Positions 1-8,100 of a stretch of DNA of 64,000 bases are shown here, piece after piece (position 1 is the stretch's first letter; the number at the start of each line of letters is the position of its first letter). The stretch spans positions 923,208 through 987,207 of the forward strand of contig JABTUE010000002.1 of assembly GCA_015075515.1 (NCBI GenBank), in the 5' to 3' direction. The notes under the pieces are model-generated. The model had not been told where the DNA came from. It saw only the letters and a list, made by a program, of their open reading frames with translations, and did no database searches. The DNA is from Planctomycetota bacterium (GTDB lineage: Bacteria > Planctomycetota > UBA8742 > UBA2392). The position numbers and the translations under genes were made by a program.

Positions 1-487
1 GCGCCTTTTTGCGGTAGGCGATGCCCTTTTCGTACATCTTCAGAAACAGCCACTGCGTCCAGCGGTAGTAATCGGGCTTGCAGGTGTAGACCTCGCGGTC
101 CCAGTCAAAACTGTAACCGAACGCGTGCATCTGTTTGCGCATGGCCTCGATGCTCTCGTAGGTCGTGCGCGCCGGGTGCACGTTTTTTTCGCCGCGCCGC
201 ACGGCCTCGACAGCCGCGTTTTCGGCGGGCAGACCGAAGGCATCCCAGCCCATCGGGTTCAGCACGTTACAGCCGCACATGCGCTTGTAACGCGCGATGC
301 TGTCGGTCAGGGTGTACGGCAGCGCGTGGCCGAAGTGCAGCCGGCCACTGGGGTATGGAAACATCGAGAGGATGTAAAAATCCCTGTCCGTCTTCCGGCC
401 GGGCTCGCCGGCCGCGGGCTTGCGGTTTTCGGCCCAGACCTTCTGCCACTTCTGTTCAAAGTCGGGAAACCTGCGTTCTTCGGTCAT
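1..487 (-). CDS. leuS: leucyl-tRNA synthetase (5' part, runs off window)
   Basis: Charges tRNA-Leu with leucine in the cytoplasm. Only the first 162 residues are in the window; the rest lies left of position 1. The visible part has PYPSG (about residues 44-48), then HFGHALPYT (51-59), the class I HIGH-type ATP-binding signature in the form used by LeuRS, followed by RYKRM and [11 protein letters not shown] (80-90), all typical of the bacterial enzyme. The ATG at 487 is preceded on the minus strand by an AGGGG element at normal spacing. It reads in the same direction as the gene at 605-1000, from which it is separated by a hairpin, so it probably has its own promoter in 488-574. Confidence 0.95.
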   Translation of the reverse strand, partial: MTEERRFPDFEQKWQKVWAENRKPAAGEPGRKTDRDFYILSMFPYPSGRLHFGHALPYTLTDSIARYKRMCGCNVLNPMGWDAFGLPAENAAVEAVRRGEKNVHPARTTYESIEAMRKQMHAFGYSFDWDREVYTCKPDYYRWTQWLFLKMYEKGIAYRKKA

Positions 488-574
488 GGCCTTGCCCCTG
501 AGGCCCGCAACGATAGCGGCGCGCGGTGGATGCTCAACTGGTGAAACGACGCCAAAACTCGCAATCCGGAATTC

Positions 575-602
575 AAACCGCCCCGAGGGATCGGGGCGGT
601 TT
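575..602 (-). terminator. intrinsic terminator of the GxxExxY gene
   Basis: A near-perfect stem (AAACCGCCCCGA with TCGGGGCGGTTT, 4-nt loop) begins 3 nt after the stop codon of the minus-strand gene at 605-1000. Read on the minus strand it ends in a short T run (TTTGAATT), as expected for a weak factor-independent terminator. It separates that gene from leuS. Confidence 0.7.
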
Positions 603-604
603 CC

Positions 605-1000
605 TTATGCCTGGGCCGGTTGGGCCTGCTTTTTCGGAACCGCCTCTACCCTTCGGATGTCAAGCCGTGAACCGCTGAAATTCAGAAGCAGCCCGACCTC
701 AAGCTCCAGCGCCCGAAGCAGCGAGCGCAGCTTGCCGTATTCATCGGGTGAGGTTTCAGGCGTGTCAATCAACAGCACGACAATCGCGCCGTTGACGCAA
801 AAATCCACGCCCAGCTCGCCCAGCGATTCGCCGCGGTACTGCAGCTTGACGGGCTTGTCTACCTCGGGGGCAAGTCCTTCCTGGCGCAGTTCAATCTCAA
901 GCGCGCGGCGGTAAAAGTTGTGCGGCAGACCCGAGCCCAGTTCGGCGTGCACGGCCTTGGCGGCGTTGATCACCTGCTGGGTGAGTTCCTTGTGGAGCAT
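605..1000 (-). CDS. GxxExxY-family protein (PDDEXK-nuclease-like fold)
   Basis: A 131-residue protein of the GxxExxY family, small proteins related to the PD-(D/E)XK nuclease fold whose physiological role is not established. The family-defining segment is present as GSGLPHNFYRRALEIEL (about residues 21-37), followed by the conserved core LGVDFCVNGAIVVLLI and a tail LRALELEVGLLLNFS, which match the family well. The name-giving glutamate is replaced by His here (G-L-P-H-N-F-Y), which may matter if that residue is functional. The ATG at 1000 fits the family's usual N-terminus (LHKELTQQVINAAKAVH); longer in-frame extensions would overlap the divergent sigma-factor gene. Divergent from the sigma operon by about 85 nt. 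Confidence 0.75.
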   Translation of the reverse strand: MLHKELTQQVINAAKAVHAELGSGLPHNFYRRALEIELRQEGLAPEVDKPVKLQYRGESLGELGVDFCVNGAIVVLLIDTPETSPDEYGKLRSLLRALELEVGLLLNFSGSRLDIRRVEAVPKKQAQPAQA

Positions 1001-1084
1001 GGGCGTATCCGGTGCGTGCAACACGATCAAATGTAAAGACGATGCCCGGTTTCCGCCAGACAGGGTACCCGGCCGGAGCCTTGG

Positions 1085-1642
1085 TTGACCGCACCCGGTG
1101 CTCTGGCCGATACTCGGGCCGTGTCCGAAGACCTTGATCTGGTGCGCGCCCTGGCCCGCGGCGAGGGCCAGGCGCTGGATGCGCTGCTGCGACGCCATCT
1201 GGACGCCGTGGTTCGCGTCACGCGCGTGGTGGCCGGCGACGACAGCGCGGCGCTGGACGCCGCACAGGAAGCTTTCATCCGCCTGTGGCGCGATCCCGCC
1301 GCCTTTGCCGGCGGATCCCTGCGCGCGTGGCTGATCACCGTGGCGCGCCGTGTAGCGTTGAACGAACACCGCGGCAACACCCGTCGTGCCGCCCGCAATG
1401 AAACCGCCACGCCGCGCACACCCAGCGACCCGGAACTCAAGGCCGCCGACGCTGAGCACCTGGCCAACGTCATGGCCTTTCTGGACACACTGCCCGAGCT
1501 GGAGCGCACAGCCCTGACCCTGTTTGCCGTGGAGGGCATGAGCCAGTCCGAAATCGCGGCGATGGTGGGCACCAGCGAGGGCGCGGTCAAGCAGGCGGTG
1601 CTGAGCGCCCGACGCAAATTACGCGCCCGGTTTGAGTTGTGA
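1085..1642 (+). CDS. ECF-type RNA polymerase sigma factor
   Basis: A small group-4 (extracytoplasmic function) sigma factor of about 173-185 residues. Region 2 is seen as AAQEAFIRLWRDPAAF with the downstream helix LRAWLITVARRVALN, and region 4 as MSQSEIAAMVGTSEGAVKQ followed by RRKLRARF, the helix-turn-helix that reads the -35 element. The TTG at 1085 has a GGAG 8 nt upstream and is used here; a GTG at 1121 (residue 13) is a reasonable alternative. It is followed 72 nt later by a membrane protein with a FecR domain and directly thereafter by a secreted beta-helix protein. By analogy with other ECF/FecR pairs the next gene product probably controls this sigma factor; that link is inferred from position. 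Confidence 0.9.
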   Translation: MTAPGALADTRAVSEDLDLVRALARGEGQALDALLRRHLDAVVRVTRVVAGDDSAALDAAQEAFIRLWRDPAAFAGGSLRAWLITVARRVALNEHRGNTRRAARNETATPRTPSDPELKAADAEHLANVMAFLDTLPELERTALTLFAVEGMSQSEIAAMVGTSEGAVKQAVLSARRKLRARFEL

Positions 1643-1714
1643 GGTTTGCCCGCGCCCGGCCACGGGTTTTTCCTGACCCGACGGCCGCGGGCGGTGTTTT
1701 GTCCCGGAGACCCC

Positions 1715-3205
1715 ATGCAACGAGCCACCGGCCCGATCCCGCCCGACCCCACCGACGAAGTGGTGCGCCGCGCGACGGCAAACCTGCCGCCCGCACCGGC
1801 GGCGCTGCGGGCACACCTGGTGCAGCGTTTTGCCGCCGAGCAGGCGCTGGCCCGTCGTCGCCGGGCCCTGTGGTGGCAGGCCGTGGCAGGAGTCGCCGCG
1901 GCGGCCGCGCTGGTGGTGGCGGTGCTGCTGAACCTGGAACGCCTGCAGGACACACTGCGCCCGTCCGCGACGGCCGGTGGCAGGGACACCGCGGCCGAAC
2001 CCGCCGCGGCACCCCGGACAGACACGCCCGCCCGTCCGGCTGCAAACCAGACAGACAGGCCGCAGCCCCAGCCCGGCCTCGCGCCCGAACCCGAGCCGCA
2101 ATGGCCGCCGAAAGACACACCCGGCCCGGCACCGGACTCCGTGCCGGCCCCCGTACCAGCCCCGGAGCAACCGATTCCGCCCGCACCGCCCCAACCGGCG
2201 CCTGTAGTGCGCGAGCCCGAACCCGCGCCGCAGCCCCCGGCACCGCGTGAAAAGGAACCCACACAAGCCCAGCCCGAACAACCCAGGATCGTTCTTGGCC
2301 GTCTGGGTGAGGGCGTCAAGGCGCGCATCCGCCAGCCCGGCGGCGACTGGGCCGACGCCACGGCCGGGGTTGAATTGCACGATGGCACCAGCCTCAGTGT
2401 CACGCGCGGCCATGCCGAGGTTTGGCTGGCGGGCGGGTCGCTGCTGCGTTTTGACGGCGAGATACGGCTTGCGCGCGCGGACAAGCTCACGGTCGTGGGC
2501 GTCGAATCCCGGGCCGTCTACGCCGACAACATAGGTCTTTCCGAACCGCTGGAGTTCCGCGCGGCGGATCTTTCCGGGACGCTGGAATCCGGAGTAGCCG
2601 TGGCCACGCGCGACCAGCATGCACTGGAACTGGCCTGTCTGAACGGCACGGCAACATTGGGCGGCCAGCCCGTCGCGCCGGGGCAGGAACGGCGCCTGAC
2701 GGCGCGCGGCGCGGGACAGCCCCGCGTCTTTGCGGGCTCGCGCCTGACACGCGACCTGCCGCCGCGCGTGGTGTACCGCGAGGATTTCGACAAGGCACCC
2801 GAAGGCGGCCTGTACGGCGACGGTGAAACCCTGCGCGACGGTTTGCTGGCGCGGCGCGGCGCGGGCAACTACGCGGCGTTCCGGTACAACCCCACGGTCA
2901 CGGTGCAGCCCGGCATGGTACTGAGGTTTGCGGCCCGCACACGCGGCGTCAGCCAGTTGCAGCTTGAGGTGTTTCTGGACAAGCCGCACGATGAAACCTG
3001 CTTCAACATGCGCTTTCGGCCGGTCAAGGACGGCCAGTGGCAGGTCTACGAGATCCGGCTGGCGGACTTTCCTGACAAGCAGAACCCGGCGTTGAAAATG
3101 CAGCCCGGCCAGTTGCTGCGCAATTTCAAGCTGCACCTGGAGGGAACCCCCGACGCGCTGGTGGAAATTGACTGGGTTGAATACGTACGCATCCAGGAGA
3201 AATAA
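1715..3205 (+). CDS. FecR-domain membrane protein (putative anti-sigma / signal transducer)
   Basis: Membrane protein of 496 residues. An N-terminal cytoplasmic part of about 50 residues ends in ALARRRRALWW and is followed by one transmembrane helix (about residues 55-75). Next comes a long proline-rich, presumably periplasmic or envelope-spanning linker (about 80-195), a FecR-like beta domain (about 200-325: VELHDGTSLSVTRGHAEVWL, then LLRFDGEIRL and LNGTATLGGQPVAPGQ), and a C-terminal beta-sandwich (about 350-495) resembling carbohydrate-binding or glycoside-hydrolase accessory domains. The ATG at 1715 is chosen because a GGAGA lies 5 nt upstream; a longer frame from 1646 lacks one. Its place directly after the ECF sigma gene suggests that the short cytosolic end binds the sigma factor. 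That role is inferred. Confidence 0.8.
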   Translation: MQRATGPIPPDPTDEVVRRATANLPPAPAALRAHLVQRFAAEQALARRRRALWWQAVAGVAAAAALVVAVLLNLERLQDTLRPSATAGGRDTAAEPAAAPRTDTPARPAANQTDRPQPQPGLAPEPEPQWPPKDTPGPAPDSVPAPVPAPEQPIPPAPPQPAPVVREPEPAPQPPAPREKEPTQAQPEQPRIVLGRLGEGVKARIRQPGGDWADATAGVELHDGTSLSVTRGHAEVWLAGGSLLRFDGEIRLARADKLTVVGVESRAVYADNIGLSEPLEFRAADLSGTLESGVAVATRDQHALELACLNGTATLGGQPVAPGQERRLTARGAGQPRVFAGSRLTRDLPPRVVYREDFDKAPEGGLYGDGETLRDGLLARRGAGNYAAFRYNPTVTVQPGMVLRFAARTRGVSQLQLEVFLDKPHDETCFNMRFRPVKDGQWQVYEIRLADFPDKQNPALKMQPGQLLRNFKLHLEGTPDALVEIDWVEYVRIQEK

Positions 3206-5056
3206 ATGATCCGCCTGTGTTTGCTGCTGGTGCTGTGCTCGCCTCTGGCGGCCGCAACCTACAATGTGGGCCCCGGCCAGCCGCTTTCCACGATTGGCGC
3301 CGTACCCTGGGCCACCCTGGGCCCCGGCGACGTGGTGCGCATCCACTGGCGCAGCACGCCCTACGCCGAAAAGTGGGTACTGTGCCGCCAGGGGGCCAGC
3401 GGCAACCCGATCACGATCCAGGGCGTGCCCAACACCACCACGGGAGAGTTGCCCGTAATCACCGGCGCCAACGCCGTGACTGCACCGGGCCTGAACTACT
3501 GGGGCGAAAACCGCGGTGTTCTGAAGATCGGCGGCGCAAACACGCCCGCCGACACCATGCCGCAGTGGATTGTCGTTGAAAACCTGGAGTTCCGCAGCGC
3601 ACACCCCAACTACACGTTCACTGACGACACCGGAACCCCGGGCGTGGCTTACGCCGGCAACGCTGCCGGCATATTCGTCGAAAAGGTGAAGCATCTGGTT
3701 GTCCGCAACTGCACGCTTACCGATTGCGGCAACGGCTTTTTCGTCGCGCCCGGCAGTGTCGGCGGCACCGGCAACCCCAACCTGACCGAGGACGTTTACC
3801 TGGGCCACTGCTACATCCACGGCAACGGCATCAATGCCAGCGCGTTTGAGCACAACAGCTACTGCGAATGCAACGGCATTGTCTACGAGTACAACCGCTA
3901 CGGGCCGCTGCGCAGCGGCGCCAACGGCAACGCGCTCAAGGATCGCAGCGCCAACTGCGTCGTGCGCTACAACTGGATTGAAAGCGGCAACCGCCAGCTT
4001 GATCTGGTCGAGGCCGACGGCTCGGGCATCCAGACGCTTGCCGGTTACAGCACGACCTTTGTGTACGGCAACATCCTGATTGAGCCCAACGGCGCGGGCA
4101 ACTCGCAGATCATCCACTACGGCGGTGACAACGGCACCACCAGCACCTACCGCAAGGGCACGCTGTATCTTTACAACAACACGATCGTCTCCACGCGCAC
4201 CGGCAACACCACACTGATTCGCCTCAGCACCAACGACGAAACCTGCGATTGCCGCAATAACATCGTGTACGTGACAGCCGCCGGCAGCGCGCTTGGTCTG
4301 ATTGACAACACCGGGGTGCTGAACTTCCGCAATAACTGGTTCAAGACCGGCTTTGTTTCAAGCCATTCCGGCGGTTCCATGGCCGGCACCGTCAACAACC
4401 AGGGCGGCAACGTAACCGGCACCAGCCCCGGCTTTCTCAACGAAGGCGGCCAGGACTTCAGCCTGGCCGCCGCCAGCACCTGCCGCGACGCCGGCACGGG
4501 CCAGCACGCCTCGACCAGCGCGCACCCGCTGTCGCGCGAGTACGTCAAGCACCAGCAGGGCCAGAACCGCTTTGCTGATGCGGTGTTTGACATTGGCGCG
4601 TTCGAATACAACTCGGGCACACCCGTCACGCCGCCGGCGGCCCCTTCCGCCGCCAACGCCACGGCCAATACCACACTCGGCGCGACACTTACCTGGACCG
4701 ACAACAGCAACAACGAATCGGGTTTTCGTGTGGAGCGCCAGACCGGCGCCGGGGCGTTTACCATTCTTGGTACCGTCGGCGCCAACGTTACCACGTTCAA
4801 TGACACCGGGCTGACGGCCGGCCAGAGCTACACCTACCGTGTTTGCGCCTACAACACCGCCGGCGACAGCGCCTTTGCCACCAGCAACACGATCACTGGA
4901 GACAACAGCGGGGGCGGCGGCGGCGGTGGCGGCTCGGGAGGAGGCGGCTCGGGAGGAGGCGGCGGGGGCGGCGGGGGCTGCGTGGCTAACGCCACGGCCT
5001 GGACCCCGTTCTGGCTGGCGGCCCTGGCGCTGGTTCGCAGGCGCCGCCCGGATTAA
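3206..5056 (+). CDS. secreted right-handed beta-helix / fibronectin III protein with C-terminal sorting tail
   Basis: A 616-residue secreted protein. A signal peptide (LLLVLCSPLAAA) is followed by a parallel beta-helix region (about residues 20-470) with repeated VVENLEF, VVRNCTL, LYLYNNTIV type strands, as in polysaccharide lyases and surface pectinase-like proteins. Then comes a fibronectin type III domain (about 475-565, SGFRVERQTGAGAFTILG with AGQSYTYRV). The end is a poly-glycine/serine stretch, a single Cys, a hydrophobic segment (FWLAALALV) and RRRRPD, the layout of bacterial C-terminal sorting signals of the glycine-Cys-TM-Arg type. The start codon directly abuts the FecR gene's stop (TAA-ATG) with AGGAGA overlapping its end, so the two are translationally coupled. 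No catalytic residues could be assigned. Confidence 0.8.
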   Translation: MIRLCLLLVLCSPLAAATYNVGPGQPLSTIGAVPWATLGPGDVVRIHWRSTPYAEKWVLCRQGASGNPITIQGVPNTTTGELPVITGANAVTAPGLNYWGENRGVLKIGGANTPADTMPQWIVVENLEFRSAHPNYTFTDDTGTPGVAYAGNAAGIFVEKVKHLVVRNCTLTDCGNGFFVAPGSVGGTGNPNLTEDVYLGHCYIHGNGINASAFEHNSYCECNGIVYEYNRYGPLRSGANGNALKDRSANCVVRYNWIESGNRQLDLVEADGSGIQTLAGYSTTFVYGNILIEPNGAGNSQIIHYGGDNGTTSTYRKGTLYLYNNTIVSTRTGNTTLIRLSTNDETCDCRNNIVYVTAAGSALGLIDNTGVLNFRNNWFKTGFVSSHSGGSMAGTVNNQGGNVTGTSPGFLNEGGQDFSLAAASTCRDAGTGQHASTSAHPLSREYVKHQQGQNRFADAVFDIGAFEYNSGTPVTPPAAPSAANATANTTLGATLTWTDNSNNESGFRVERQTGAGAFTILGTVGANVTTFNDTGLTAGQSYTYRVCAYNTAGDSAFATSNTITGDNSGGGGGGGGSGGGGSGGGGGGGGGCVANATAWTPFWLAALALVRRRRPD

Positions 5057-5128
5057 GGGAACAAACGCCGCACCGGGGCTGTTTATCGCATCAGCCCTGG
5101 TTGTTGCCCCCAACCGGGGTGGAAGTTG

Positions 5129-5155
5129 AGGGATCGCGGCTTCGCTGCGGTCCCT
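5129..5155. terminator. hairpin between convergent genes
   Basis: A 12-bp stem with two G-U type positions (AGGGATCGCGGC / GCTGCGGTCCCT, 3-nt loop) lies between the convergent genes ending at 5056 and 5167. On the plus strand it is followed by CTGTCTT, a poor T tract. It probably acts as a terminator for one or both genes. Confidence 0.5.
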
Positions 5156-5166
5156 CTGTCTTGGTG

Positions 5167-8100
5167 CTACCCCAGTGCCGCGTACCGGGTGGCACGGGCG
5201 CGGCCTGTGCGACGCGCCAGCCCGCGCCGGGCCAGTTCCGACAACGCCGTGGAAACCGTAGTGCGCGACAGCCCCAGCCGGCGCACCAGCGTGCCCGCGC
5301 CGGTTTCGCCCAGTTCGCGCAGCCCGGCCAGTACCAGACGCCCGGCAGTCGTCAAATCGGGTACGTCGCGCGGCAGGCGCAACACGCCCCCGGGCTCGTC
5401 GGCGGAATCGCGGGCCAGATCATCCGGGGTAATCAGACCTGACGCGCACAACGCCGCCGCGCGGGCCAGTGTGGAGCGCAACTGCCGCACATTGCCCGGC
5501 CAGGGATGTTCGGCCACGGCGCGTTCGGCCGCCGGCGTAAGGCGCAGGCGTCGGCCGAACTGGACGCCAAACTCGCGCGCAAAGTGCCGTGCCAGAAACA
5601 CCGCGTCGTCGCCGCGTTCGGCCAGCGCGGGAACGCGCAGATTCAGCCCGGCCAGACGCTGGGCCAGATCGGGGCGCAAGCCGCCACGGGCCACCAGTTC
5701 ATCCAGCGGAGCGGAGCTGGTCACCACAATACGCGCGCGGAACTCGCGCTCGCGCAGTCCGCCCACAGGCAGAAAGCGCCGGGCCTGAAGCGCGCGCAGC
5801 AGCATGGCCTGAATTGCCGGCGACAGTTCGCCGGGGTTGTCCAGTTGCAGCGTGCCCTCGCCGGCGGCCTGCAGCAGACCTGTGTGATCCGCCGTGGCGC
5901 CGGTGAACGCGCCGCGCACGTGCCCGAACAGTTCGCTGGCCGCGGTCTCCACGCGCAGCGTCGCGCAATCCAGAACTACATGCGGCTGCGTTCCCTGATG
6001 CAGCGCGCGCGCCACCAGATCCTTGCCGCTGCCGGGCGGTCCGGTCACCACCACGGGCAAGTCCAGCACGGCAAACCGGCGTATGTCGGCGGCCAACCGC
6101 GCGGCGGCGGGGCTGGTGCCCAGCGGTTCGCCGGCGGCATAGACCACTTCGCCCTGTTCGGCCCGGCCCAGTTCGTTGCGCAGCGCATCAGGCGCGCGCC
6201 GCAAAGCGTGGGCCACCGCGCGCGCGGCATCGGCGCAGGCCTGTTCGGCGCTTTCGCGTGTGCCGCCACGCGACCGCAGCCGCAGACTCAGCACCTCGTC
6301 CACGCGCCGTATTACCTCGTGCCGCGGGTCAGCCACCCGCACCGTGGAAAGCAGCACCGTGCCGCGCCGCATCAGCGCCAGTTCCACGCCGTCGTGGCCG
6401 GTTTCGGCCGCGCACAGCCGGGCCAGGGCCGCCAGCCGCGCCGCAAACCCGTCTTCCAGCGCCATCGCCCACGCCGCTGAGGCCAGCGCGCGCCCGGCCC
6501 GGCGCACGGATTCGCGTTCCGCCCGAGCGGAGCTAACGGCCAGCAGTTCGTCCAGCCGCGCGGCAAAGGCTCGCAGCACGGGCCACTGATCCGGCCCGGC
6601 CGCCAGCGCCAGCGCCCCGCCCGCCCCGGGCAAAGCCGTCGCAATCACACCGGGTTGTTCGTGCTCGCCCTCCAGACGCGCCTGGTCGCAGGCCGGGGCC
6701 AGCGAATCCGGGCCGTAACGACGACCTTCGATCACCGCCCCGGCCTCGGCGCCGGCGGCGCGGCTCAAGGCCTCCCTTGCTGCCTCGACCAGCCGGCTTT
6801 CCGGCGGCGGGTTGAGCGGGTCGGCCGCCAGACGTGCCAGTGCAGCCAGCACCGCGGGGGCCAGATCGGTTTGCACCGTCCGGCGGGGGGCAAACTCGCG
6901 GTCCAGCCACAGCCGCAACGCCGGGGCTGATTCCGGTACAAGTTCGTGCGCTGCGCGCGCCAGTTCATGCGCTACCCGGGCGCCGGCGGCGCGCGCCACC
7001 AGCGCCGCGACGCCCAGAAACACACACTTCCACAACACCGGACAGGAAGCGGATTCAATCGCCTCGCGCAGTCCGACCCAGTCGCCCGCGGCCGACAGCC
7101 GCGCCAGCAACGCCGCCAGTCGCGGCATCTCAAACCCGCGGAGGCCCAGCGATTCAAGGTCCGCCACACCCTCTTCCGGTATCGGCTGCCCCAGCACAAG
7201 CCGCCCCAGAACCGCCAGACTGTAAAACCCCGACGCGCGCGCGCCCGCTGACATGCGCGAAAGCCGTGCCGAGGCCTCCAGCAGGTCCGTCAGGCCCCGG
7301 CGCCACTTGCCTGCCAGCAGGTAAAACGCCCCGCGCTCGCCCAGCCGCAGGTTGCCCATGCGCGTGCGCCAGGGCTCGGTCAGCCTCGACACACCGCCCC
7401 GGCGCCACCAGCGCAGCGCGGCCCGGAAGTCGCCCGCCAGCGCCAGCCGCAGCGCCTCGTGTCGCGCCCAACCGACCCAGGCCATCGGGCTGACCTGCGG
7501 GGCGTTCAATGCCGCAAGCCGCGCCCCCAGCCGCCGCACCAGTTCCGCGTCGCCGCGGTACGCCGCGTTTTCCGACAACTGGTACAGCACAATCATATAC
7601 CCGCGCAGGTTGTCGGGTCGGGCCTCGGCCAGCACGGCCTGGCTGTCAGCGGGGCTGAGTGACCCGATTTCGCGCAAACGCAGCCGGAACAAATGCTGGT
7701 TGACCAGCGTGCGCGCCACGACGTCGCGGCAGCCACCGTGGCGCGCCTCAAGCTCGCGCAGCGGCGCCATCACCTCATCCACCGGCCGCGAAAAGAAAAC
7801 CGCCATGCCGTGGGTCATGGCCAGCAGGCTTTCGATCTCGGCTTCCCAGCGCGCCCGGATCGGCGCCCAGCCGCGCGGGGCCAGTTGTTCGCGGGCCTGC
7901 TGCGCCAAGGCCAGCGCCTCGTCGGTACGGATGCTGATGAAAGCGCATTCGGCCCGCACGTACAGCATCCGCGCCCGCACGCACAGCGCGGCCGACTGGG
8001 CGGGCTCGTCGGGCAGCAGTTTCAGCAGCGCCATCGCCTCATCGGGCTGTTCGAATGAACAGGCATGCGCCGCAGCCAGAATCGCCTGCTCGCGCGCCAG

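Noticed and set aside
1619..4117. Long open frame on the minus strand opposite the FecR and beta-helix genes
   Set aside because: It overlaps two genes with clear domains and has no motifs or start signal. High GC makes antisense frames long.
4905..4980. Tandem glycine-codon repeat as a satellite or regulatory repeat
   Set aside because: It is in frame within the coding region and encodes the Gly/Ser spacer of the sorting tail.
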